Below, piece by piece: positions 1 through 5,893 of a stretch of 5,893 nucleotides of DNA. The translations under genes and the position numbers were made by a program. Origin of the DNA: Saprospiraceae bacterium (GTDB taxonomy: Bacteria > Bacteroidota > Bacteroidia > Chitinophagales > Saprospiraceae); the NCBI GenBank assembly GCA_014379665.1, contig JACMLK010000220.1, positions 1-5,893 of the forward strand. Reading direction: 5' to 3'. The first letter of the stretch is position 1; each line of letters opens with the position of its first letter. The notes below the pieces were generated by a model. It saw nothing but the letters and a program-made list of their open reading frames with translations, ran no database searches and was not told the DNA's origin.

Positions 1-244
1 ACTGTATAACTGTTACTTATAAATAATGTATTTATTATATAATTAATAAAATAACAATGTTTTAGTCTGATTTATAGAGATTTGAACACATATTTTGCCA
101 TAGGACTTGAATATACACTTATACAATAGTTCTTTACAATCAATAAGATGCATAATATACCTTCCCAACACTCCGGAAAAAGAATCATATTGGTCAACTG
201 AATTATCCAAAGAAAAAACTTGAATGGAACTATACTATTAGAAA
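1..244. other. AT-rich non-coding stretch, no gene seen
   Basis: All six frames are closed by frequent stops, and I found no partial gene entering from the left edge. The stretch lies downstream of the MFS permease stop codon. I looked for a hairpin followed by a T run on the minus strand and found only short, unconvincing pairings. No tRNA-like or repeated structure was recognised. Confidence 0.5.
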
Positions 245-1474
245 TTATTCAGTTTTAGCTGCATTTACATCATTCGTAAGTTTTCTTAGCAGAAACAACG
301 CAACAAATAAGAAGCCCATTGGAATTAAAGTGTAGTAAAAAGCCTGATCAGCACCAAGATTTTTGAACAACCAGCCAATAAGTCTTGAACCAAGTGTTCC
401 TCCAAGCGCTGAAAATATAACGATCAACCCGGTCATGGGACTGTGCAGTTTTTTTGGCAGCGAACTGAGCACCACTGAGTTCAGGAGCGGATATACCGGT
501 GCAATAAAAAGCCCCACTAATGGAAATGCAAAGCCTATCAACGGAATATCCGAGAAGCTGCTGATGGAACCTACATTGGCAGTGACGGCAGCAGGCAACA
601 CAAAGACAACCATCGCCATAGCTGCAAGAAGACAGACAGACAACACCTGAATCCATGTGAATTTTTGAGTTAATAATCCGGCCATTATTCTACCGACACC
701 CAGTGAAATGGCCAGAATGCTTGCCATCATAATGCTGATGTTTTCAGGAAGTTTCAACACCCTGTCATTAAAAGTAGGAAGCCAGGTCATAATTCCCTGT
801 TCAATCATGACAAAAAGAAACGCAGAAAATACAAACACAATCACCAATCGCTGTGCTATCAATGCAAACATTTGTTTTACATCATCACGAAGATCATTAC
901 CGGGAATTTCTATAGATTCTTTAAACGGGGAAACAAACAATATGATGAATGAAATCACACATAAAACAGATAACAACAAATACACATTCAGCCAACTATC
1001 AGGTTCGTTTTCATTATTGAATGCCGGAAAAAGAAAGTATGCCAAAGCAATTCCAAACATAAAAACTCCTTCGATCGAACTCATCAGGCTATTGTGTTCT
1101 TTCTGATTGTTGGTCACAAGTCCAATGGTAGAATACACGGATACTTTTATTAATGCAAAAGCTACACCTACAGAAGCAAATAGCAATTTGGCAGCCCAGA
1201 ATGAATTACCCCAGTACATTCCGAGGCAGGCAAAGGTCACTATAGCCAAGCCCGCAAGCATAGCCTTTTTATATCCGATCCGGGGTAAAAATGACGCGAT
1301 CAGGAAAGATACAATGGCAATGGGCATATCTTTAAAAAGTTCAAGCACACTTGCCTGTATCTCATCAACTCCATATATTTTCTGAGACTTCAGGATTACA
1401 ATACCAACGCTGTTAAGCAGAATGGCGAACACAAAATAATTAATATACAAAGAAAGTTTGATGCCCGGTTTCAT
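245..1474 (-). CDS. MFS permease, probable sugar (possibly trehalose) transporter
   Basis: This is an inner-membrane secondary transporter of the major facilitator superfamily, 409 residues from the chosen ATG, a usual length for the family. About twelve hydrophobic segments are visible, six on each side of a polar central loop near residues 183-205 (SPFKES to RDDVKQ). A degenerate MFS motif A follows TM2 (LPRIGYKKAM, about residues 63-72). A second copy-like stretch follows TM8 (GVGRIMAGLL). The late segment GLFIAPVYPLLNS, followed by a GG-containing helix, resembles sugar permeases of the FHS (FucP-like) group, though I would not assign a subfamily firmly. The frame continues upstream to a TTG at 1501, but that TTG lies inside a perfect -7 promoter box, so the ATG at 1474 is preferred. 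Divergent pairing with a trehalase suggests import of trehalose or a related disaccharide; this is inference from context. Drug or other sugar transport cannot be excluded. Confidence 0.85.
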   Translation of the reverse strand: MKPGIKLSLYINYFVFAILLNSVGIVILKSQKIYGVDEIQASVLELFKDMPIAIVSFLIASFLPRIGYKKAMLAGLAIVTFACLGMYWGNSFWAAKLLFASVGVAFALIKVSVYSTIGLVTNNQKEHNSLMSSIEGVFMFGIALAYFLFPAFNNENEPDSWLNVYLLLSVLCVISFIILFVSPFKESIEIPGNDLRDDVKQMFALIAQRLVIVFVFSAFLFVMIEQGIMTWLPTFNDRVLKLPENISIMMASILAISLGVGRIMAGLLTQKFTWIQVLSVCLLAAMAMVVFVLPAAVTANVGSISSFSDIPLIGFAFPLVGLFIAPVYPLLNSVVLSSLPKKLHSPMTGLIVIFSALGGTLGSRLIGWLFKNLGADQAFYYTLIPMGFLFVALFLLRKLTNDVNAAKTE

Positions 1475-1498
1475 GTCTTTAATGTTTTGAATAAGTGA

Positions 1499-1506
1499 CA
1501 AACTTA
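1499..1506 (-). promoter_or_regulatory. Bacteroidota-type -7 box for the MFS permease
   Basis: Read on the minus strand this is TAAGTTTG, a perfect match to the TAnnTTTG consensus used by the Bacteroidota primary sigma factor. It would place the transcript start near 1493-1496, leaving a leader of about 20 bases before the ATG at 1474. No clear TTG or TTTG -33 element is seen at the usual distance upstream. The box also argues against translation from the overlapping TTG at 1501. Confidence 0.5.
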
Positions 1507-1522
1507 GTACATTGCCATCTTA

Positions 1523-1551
1523 TTTGTATTATTGTTGTTAAATTACTTTTG
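1523..1551 (+). promoter_or_regulatory. Promoter of the trehalase gene (-33 TTTG, -7 TACTTTTG)
   Basis: TACTTTTG at 1544-1551 matches the Bacteroidota -7 consensus TAnnTTTG exactly. TTTG at 1523-1526 is a fitting -33 element with a 17-base spacer, at the short end of the usual range. The -7 box ends only four bases before the trehalase ATG, so the predicted transcript start falls at or next to the start codon. Confidence 0.55.
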
Positions 1552-1555
1552 AAGA

Positions 1556-3094
1556 ATGATTCGTTTGACGTTACCGGAAGAAATATACCCTGTTTTATTT
1601 AAAGACGCTGCTTTATCCGGAATATTACAGGATGGTAAAATACTGGCTGATTCCATTCCAAAGTTTTCTCCGAAAATCATCAACGAAGCGTACGAAAAGT
1701 ATAAAAAAGGGGCCGAATTTGACCTGATGTCTTTTCTAAATGATCACTTCATATTTAAAACCGCAGTTCTTTCAGAATTTAAAACAAACCCTCAACACGA
1801 TATTATTCAACACATTGAAAGATTATGGACGTCCCTTACGCGTGAACCTGATAAGGCGATTGAAGGCAATTCACTCATACCTCTTCCAAACAGATATATC
1901 GTACCCGGGGGACGATTTAACGAAATATATTATTGGGACAGTTACTTTACAATGCTAGGTTTAAAGGTGTCCGGCAAAACAGATCTTATAGTTTCCATGA
2001 TTGACAATTTTGTATATCTCATTGAAAAAATCGGGTTTATCCCCAACGGCAACCGGACATATTTTCTGAGTCGTTCGCAACCACCATTTTTTGTGATGAT
2101 GATTGAATTGTTGGCTGAGATCAAAGGAGATTCGACGTTTGCCACCTATCTGCCATCCCTGCAAAAAGAGTATGACTTCTGGATGGATGGAGCCCGCGAT
2201 AATGAAACAAAATCTTTTGCAAATAAACATGTGCTTCACATTAGTCATTTGATGCATCAATCGGACTCGAGCCCAAGGGGCTTCCTAAACCGATATTGGG
2301 ATGAACTGGATTCGCCAAGATCTGAAATGTATCGTGATGATGCACATCTTGCTGACGTTTCTGACAGGGACCCCGGTGAATTGTTCAGGGATCTGCGGTC
2401 TGCTTGCGAGTCAGGCTGGGATTTTAGTAGCCGTTGGTGCAAAGAACCTCTAAAACTGTCGTCTATCCACACCAGTGATATTATACCTGTTGATCTCAAT
2501 TGCCTCCTCTATCAGTTGGAAACTACTTTGTCAAAATCTTATAAGATTTACGGGGATTTAATAAAATCTGAAAGTTTTACAAAATTAGCGCAGATCCGAA
2601 AAGAAAGTATACAAACCTTCTTCTGGGACAAAGAGAAAGGATATTATTTTGATTATGGTACCGGAACTTTATCCGGGACTTCATCTGTGTCCGCTGCAGG
2701 TATGTTTCCTCTTTTTTTTGGTGTAGCAGACGAAGAACAGGCTGTCAGGTGCTTTGGGTTTATAGAGAAGCACCTTCTGGTCCAAGGGGGCATCCAAACC
2801 ACTAATGTGCACAGTGGTCAACAATGGGATGCACCAAATGGTTGGGCACCATTGCAATGGATAGCTTTTAAGGCAGCTTTACAATACAAAAATGAAAACC
2901 TCGCCATGGACATCGCATCCCGATGGATCAATCTGAATGAATCAGTCTTCAAACGCACCTGCAAACTCATGGAAAAATATAATGTAGTCAAAATTGATCT
3001 TGAAAGCGGCGGCGGTGAATATCCTGTGCAGGATGGATTTGGGTGGACTAATGGAGTATATCTTGCTATGAAAGAGTGGTTTGACAATCACTGA
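1556..3094 (+). CDS. treF: Cytoplasmic alpha,alpha-trehalase, glycoside hydrolase family 37
   Basis: This enzyme hydrolyses trehalose to two glucose molecules by an inverting mechanism. Both family signatures are intact: PGGRFNEIYYWDSY at residues 117-130 and QWDAPNGWAP at 423-432. By alignment from memory with E. coli Tre37A, the catalytic acid is Asp289 in SGWDFSSRW and the catalytic base is Glu488 in GGGEYPVQDGFGWTNG. Other conserved stretches are GNRTYFLSRSQPP (165-177) and PVDLN (311-315). At 512 residues it is shorter than E. coli TreA or TreF because the N-terminus is compact. No signal peptide is present, so it should act in the cytosol and needs an importer, which the divergent MFS permease could supply. 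The start is well fixed: an in-frame TGA at 1550-1552 leaves only one codon before the ATG, and residues 11-37 already match the conserved start of the family domain. The symbol treF reflects cytoplasmic location, not proven orthology. Confidence 0.96.
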   Translation: MIRLTLPEEIYPVLFKDAALSGILQDGKILADSIPKFSPKIINEAYEKYKKGAEFDLMSFLNDHFIFKTAVLSEFKTNPQHDIIQHIERLWTSLTREPDKAIEGNSLIPLPNRYIVPGGRFNEIYYWDSYFTMLGLKVSGKTDLIVSMIDNFVYLIEKIGFIPNGNRTYFLSRSQPPFFVMMIELLAEIKGDSTFATYLPSLQKEYDFWMDGARDNETKSFANKHVLHISHLMHQSDSSPRGFLNRYWDELDSPRSEMYRDDAHLADVSDRDPGELFRDLRSACESGWDFSSRWCKEPLKLSSIHTSDIIPVDLNCLLYQLETTLSKSYKIYGDLIKSESFTKLAQIRKESIQTFFWDKEKGYYFDYGTGTLSGTSSVSAAGMFPLFFGVADEEQAVRCFGFIEKHLLVQGGIQTTNVHSGQQWDAPNGWAPLQWIAFKAALQYKNENLAMDIASRWINLNESVFKRTCKLMEKYNVVKIDLESGGGEYPVQDGFGWTNGVYLAMKEWFDNH

Positions 3095-3205
3095 TGGAAC
3101 ACTCCATAAGTTCTTTATATTGATGGTGCACAATAACAGCACTTTTGATGAATGTGTAATTAATTACTTTTTCCAGGTACATTTGAAAAGGGGTCATTAA
3201 CATCT

Positions 3206-5299
3206 TTACCTGTTGATCACCAGATTCTTTTTGTCAAGTATGTTTGTACCATTATAGAACATCATCGAATATACCCCTTCAGGATATGTATCTGTACCGA
3301 TAGTCAGTTTGCTGTTGTCTGTCATGGTATGTTGCCCTGCCTTCTTACCTTCTGCAGTGTAAATGATGACAATGACATGGTTTATTTCAGACAAATCAGG
3401 TATTGTGATATCAATTTTGTCATTAGCCGGATTAGGGCTTATAACAAAATTCAACTTCTCTGGTTCACCAGCTGCCATTACTATTTTACTGTTGGATTCA
3501 ACTCCATCGAAATCTGTCACTTTAACCATATAGTAATAACTTTCAGCAGCTAAAATATGATGATCTTCAAATGAATAATTTGCACCTGAAGACTTATTTT
3601 CACCATTTATATTTCCAATTGGTATAAAATCTCCATAGTCCACCTTGCGTCTTGAGATAGTATATTCTTTTACATTGAACTCCGAATAAACGTTCCACAT
3701 CAAAATATTAACTGAACCCGATCGCTTCACAGAAATATTTCCCCATGAAACAGGTAACGGCAGAAAACCGATACCTCCGTCAATATTATTTAACTTTTCG
3801 CAATTGCCAAGTTGTATGATTGCAGAAGTACCTTCTCCATAGGACCCATCAATATTACTGTCCATATCCGGCATACTTCCTGATTCACAAAATGGTGAGG
3901 TAAATACCAAATCATCATTTATAATACAATGGATATAATAATTTCCATCTCTCAGGCCATCAAATAAATAATTTCCGTTATCATCGGTAAATGCCGAATC
4001 CAGTTGATTATAAGACTCATCATATAGATAAACCAGGACATTTCCTACCCCGGCTTCGCCATTGTCCTGAATGCCATTCATATTAGTGTCCATCCAGATC
4101 TTGTTTCCAATACTGCTTTCACAATAAAAACCATTGTTCAGATAGCAAAAACTATCACCACTTACTACTTCAAAATTGTATGTGGTATTATGACCAAAAT
4201 CATGCGAAATATGATTATAGATAAAAGGATTGGAGCCCACAAATGGAATTCCTGCCAGCAAATCAACCCCGGGAGGAATAACCACCTCTATAAAATATTT
4301 TCCGGGAGGAACACAAAAACTAAAGTAACCATCATCACTAGGTGATCCCGGTTTGACAGATGTATAATTAAAGGCATAAATAGTAGTGTCATTCAGACCG
4401 ATCTGCCATAAGTTTACTTTCAGATGGTTTATGCCGTTTTCACCGGTATTAAAATTATCGTTAAAATTGCTGTCATAATATAAGGTACCACATATTTGAG
4501 CACAGACATAAAAACCAGCATCTATATTATTTATATTAAAGCCAGCAATTACTGTAAAGTCTGAAGTGGTGTTTTCTCCATTGGCACCTGATAGGTCACT
4601 ATTCAAATTTAAATCCGAAAGGACATGAACTGTTTGACTAAGTGATGATGATATATCGAAATGAAGATAATAATTGCCGGGAAATACATGTTGAAAAAAA
4701 TAAAAACCCAGTGCATTGGTACTTGTTTGTGCTATCAGATTGTCATTCTCATCAAATAAACTGACAATTGCATTATCTATACCAGGCTCGCCGTTATCCT
4801 GCAATCCGTTGCCATTCATATCGTCCCATACCAGATCTCCTACAGATGAGAGTACAGTGAGTCCGGCATTAAAAACATACGTATCATCATTGGTCAGGCT
4901 GCATAGCGTATATCCATTGGCTTGACTACTATTGTCTGTATTGTTACCCAGAAAAGTAAACACATAGTTGGAAGGCAATCCTGATTTATTAAAGAAAACT
5001 TTATAACCCCCGTCCGGAATGTCATCAAAACTATAATAACCATTGACAAGTGTGATAGTGGAAGAGATAAATTGTCCGCTACAGGTAATTAAAAATACAG
5101 GCACCCCGCCTAATACCGGTTCGGACATGTCAATAATCCCGTCTGCATTTTGATCAAACCAAACCAACCCGTTTATATCACTATTTTGAGGATCAAGCGG
5201 AATAGAAGGAAAGTTATTACTACCTGATAAATTAAGTAAATTAAGGCTATTTAATATAACTATTAGGGAGACAATCGATATGTTTTTTCCGAAATTCAT
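3206..5299 (-). CDS. Secreted SdrD_B-repeat protein with T9SS type A sorting domain
   Basis: This 697-residue exported protein starts with a Sec-type signal peptide: Lys5, then a hydrophobic core at about 7-24. Four SdrD_B-like beta-sandwich repeats follow at roughly 41-147, 152-264, 269-392 and 396-512. Each opens with an Asp-rich, EF-hand-like loop (for example DMNGNGLQDNGE, 160-171), and most close with a motif such as NIDAGF. Residues 513-608 look FN3-like (LPVSWG, then LMWNVYSEFNVKEYTI, then YYYMVKVTDFDGVES), as often precedes T9SS tails. Residues 616-697 form a type A sorting domain with SPNPANDKIDI (621-631) and YPEGVYSMMFYNG (672-684), ending in KNLVINR. The protein should cross the outer membrane through T9SS and be released or anchored to surface lipopolysaccharide. 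Its role is unknown; adhesion or a structural surface part is plausible because no catalytic domain is seen. A GTG start at 5356 is possible but would precede the signal peptide with 19 polar residues, so the ATG at 5299 is preferred. Confidence 0.9.
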   Translation of the reverse strand: MNFGKNISIVSLIVILNSLNLLNLSGSNNFPSIPLDPQNSDINGLVWFDQNADGIIDMSEPVLGGVPVFLITCSGQFISSTITLVNGYYSFDDIPDGGYKVFFNKSGLPSNYVFTFLGNNTDNSSQANGYTLCSLTNDDTYVFNAGLTVLSSVGDLVWDDMNGNGLQDNGEPGIDNAIVSLFDENDNLIAQTSTNALGFYFFQHVFPGNYYLHFDISSSLSQTVHVLSDLNLNSDLSGANGENTTSDFTVIAGFNINNIDAGFYVCAQICGTLYYDSNFNDNFNTGENGINHLKVNLWQIGLNDTTIYAFNYTSVKPGSPSDDGYFSFCVPPGKYFIEVVIPPGVDLLAGIPFVGSNPFIYNHISHDFGHNTTYNFEVVSGDSFCYLNNGFYCESSIGNKIWMDTNMNGIQDNGEAGVGNVLVYLYDESYNQLDSAFTDDNGNYLFDGLRDGNYYIHCIINDDLVFTSPFCESGSMPDMDSNIDGSYGEGTSAIIQLGNCEKLNNIDGGIGFLPLPVSWGNISVKRSGSVNILMWNVYSEFNVKEYTISRRKVDYGDFIPIGNINGENKSSGANYSFEDHHILAAESYYYMVKVTDFDGVESNSKIVMAAGEPEKLNFVISPNPANDKIDITIPDLSEINHVIVIIYTAEGKKAGQHTMTDNSKLTIGTDTYPEGVYSMMFYNGTNILDKKNLVINR
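3764..5179 (-). repeat. Four tandem SdrD_B-like domains encoded within the secreted protein
   Basis: The coding sequence holds four divergent copies of a unit of about 105-125 codons, at roughly 5179-4859, 4846-4508, 4495-4124 and 4114-3764. Copies 1, 2 and 4 begin with a loop fitting D-x-N-x-[DN]-G-x-x-D-x-x-E, which suits calcium binding, at residues 49-60, 160-171 and 404-415. Copy 3 (276-287) has Asp in place of the Gly and Asn in place of the second conserved Asp. Copies 2 and 4 are the most alike, both with the string QDNGE. The copies differ strongly at the DNA level, so this is an old protein repeat and not a recent duplication. Confidence 0.8.
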
Positions 5300-5368
5300 G
5301 CTCAGTAAGTTTGAGTTATAAAATGATTTAATAATAGTTTCAGGACAATAAATCACTCATTGAATACA

Positions 5369-5376
5369 CAAAATTA
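5369..5376 (-). promoter_or_regulatory. -7 box for the secreted T9SS protein
   Basis: Minus-strand TAATTTTG matches TAnnTTTG exactly. It predicts a transcript start near 5363-5366 and a leader of about 65 bases before the ATG at 5299. No good -33 TTTG lies at the normal spacing; a TTTG at 5383-5386 is too close. Confidence is limited because AT-rich DNA yields such matches by chance. Confidence 0.4.
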
Positions 5377-5497
5377 ACCAAACAAATGATATGAAGCGAA
5401 TATTAAGTAGTTTAAAAATGGGTTAAAAAACGAATTTTATTTTTATTAATATATTGATAATCACGCACTTAGGATTGCATATTAATTTATTTCATTT

Positions 5498-5519
5498 AAA
5501 AAGGACTGTAAAACAGGTC
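5498..5519 (-). terminator. Candidate intrinsic terminator of the GNAT gene
   Basis: On the minus strand, GAC-C-TGT (5519-5513), a TTT loop (5512-5510) and ACAGTC (5509-5504) form a six-pair stem with one bulged C, followed by C and five T (5502-5498). It begins about 75 bases after the acetyltransferase stop codon and ahead of the next minus-strand promoter. The stem is short and bulged, so strength is uncertain. Confidence 0.4.
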
Positions 5520-5594
5520 ATTGCTAACCATAATTGAAATTTTCACCTGTGTTATAGCTTTGACCCTCTAATTTTTATATATGATTCAATTATT

Positions 5595-5893
5595 TCATAA
5601 ATTTTTATACATAGCCTGATGGTCAATACCAACTTCCTTAAATTGCTCCCCTTCAGCTATATATTCATTTTTAATATAAAAAGCAAGGGATTCAAGTCTG
5701 GCATGAAGTTCTATTCTTTTGAAATCTTTTGACTTTGCAAATGTCTCGCTTGATTTTACTAAATAAGTACCAATGCCTTTTGATTGAAAAGACTCAGAAA
5801 CGGCAACCTGTCGCATTTTAATAATATCATGATCGACAGGTTTTAAGGTGAGCACCCCTACCAACTCATGTGTATCTGATGAATAACAACCAA
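5595..5893 (-). CDS. GNAT family N-acetyltransferase, ElaA-like (partial, N-terminus outside window)
   Basis: Only the C-terminal 98 residues are visible; the frame stays open to the right edge, so the true start lies outside. A TTG at 5864 is internal, because the reading continues upstream without a stop through GCYSSDTHE. The visible part holds the core of the GNAT fold: beta strand LVGVLTLKPV, then MRQVAVSESFQSKGIG with the acetyl-CoA pyrophosphate-binding motif Q-x-x-G-x-G (visible residues 36-41) and its helix, then RIELHARLESLAFYIKNEY. The ending EGEQFKEVGIDHQAMYKNL is typical of ElaA/YjcF-like members, where a GI-x-H-x-x-M tail is common. These proteins move an acetyl group from acetyl-CoA to an amine; the substrate here cannot be told. 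No link to the neighbouring genes is evident. Confidence 0.88.
   Translation of the reverse strand, partial: GCYSSDTHELVGVLTLKPVDHDIIKMRQVAVSESFQSKGIGTYLVKSSETFAKSKDFKRIELHARLESLAFYIKNEYIAEGEQFKEVGIDHQAMYKNL

Larger units (their letters stand above)
5300..5594. other. AT-rich intergenic region between the T9SS protein and the GNAT gene
   Basis: This 295-base gap separates two minus-strand genes. It holds the -7 box of the secreted protein and a candidate terminator for the acetyltransferase, both listed separately. The rest shows frequent stops in all frames. I see no RNA gene, attachment site or longer repeat. The gap and the terminator suggest that the two flanking genes are separate transcription units. 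Confidence 0.5.

Noticed and set aside
363..1385. Plus-strand open frames of about 92-132 codons running opposite the permease gene.
   Set aside because: They are antisense shadows of a clear membrane protein gene, have no recognisable domains, and show no promoter of their own.
3096..3146. Two weak hairpins between the convergent genes: GGAAC/GTTC at 3096-3113 and GGTGC/GCAC at 3125-3142, each followed by a few T.
   Set aside because: The stems are only four or five pairs with nine-base loops and short T runs. Neither is convincing as a terminator for the trehalase gene.
3156..3167. Perfect 12-base palindrome GTAATTAATTAC followed by five T, between the convergent genes.
   Set aside because: It is almost all A and T, so the match is easily due to chance, and folding would leave only about four weak pairs. 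It does not lie in a promoter region, so an operator role is not supported.
5300..5356. N-terminal extension of the secreted protein from a GTG at 5356.
   Set aside because: It would place 19 mostly polar residues before a normal signal peptide that begins with its own ATG at 5299.
5391..5426. Eleven-codon plus-strand reading frame starting ATGAAGCGA and ending TAA, upstream of the secreted protein.
   Set aside because: It is far too short, has no promoter or ribosome site and no recognisable product; frames of this size are expected by chance.
5595..5864. A complete 89-residue acetyltransferase starting at TTG 5864.
   Set aside because: The frame continues open to the window edge, and the GNAT fold needs the missing N-terminal strands and helices, so the gene is cut by the window and not truly short.
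1..5893. Search for CRISPR arrays, tRNA or rRNA genes, insertion sequences, attachment sites and defence or toxin-antitoxin genes.
   Set aside because: Nothing fitting was seen by reading both strands. Small structured RNAs cannot be ruled out without a covariance-model search.

Overview
The window looks like chromosomal DNA from a low-GC member of the Bacteroidota, probably near Saprospiraceae or a related environmental lineage. Three things point this way. A large exported protein carries several SdrD_B-type repeats and ends in a type IX secretion (T9SS) sorting domain. Perfect matches to the Bacteroidota -7 promoter box TAnnTTTG lie in front of three genes. Start codons have no strong Shine-Dalgarno sequences. 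The assignment is inferred from gene content and promoter style; no rRNA or other taxonomic marker is present.

Layout: bases 1-244 are AT-rich with no gene seen. A major facilitator superfamily (MFS) permease (minus strand, 245-1474) and a cytoplasmic GH37 alpha,alpha-trehalase (plus strand, 1556-3094) are divergently transcribed from an 81-bp gap that holds one -7 box per strand. The trehalase end and the end of the next gene converge across about 110 bp. A 697-residue secreted multidomain protein follows (minus strand, 3206-5299): signal peptide, four calcium-loop SdrD_B-like repeats, an FN3-like module and a T9SS type A sorting domain. After a 295-bp AT-rich gap with a likely terminator, a GNAT acetyltransferase related to ElaA (minus strand, 5595 to the edge) runs off the right end.

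How the genes may work together: the permease and trehalase form a plausible minimal trehalose use unit, with import across the inner membrane and hydrolysis to two glucose molecules in the cytosol. The permease substrate is inferred from its neighbour alone. The secreted protein and the acetyltransferase show no functional link to this pair or to each other.

I found no sign of an undescribed system: no CRISPR array, mobile element, RNA gene, toxin-antitoxin pair or defence gene is visible. The most interesting detail is that the trehalase mRNA is predicted to be leaderless or almost so.
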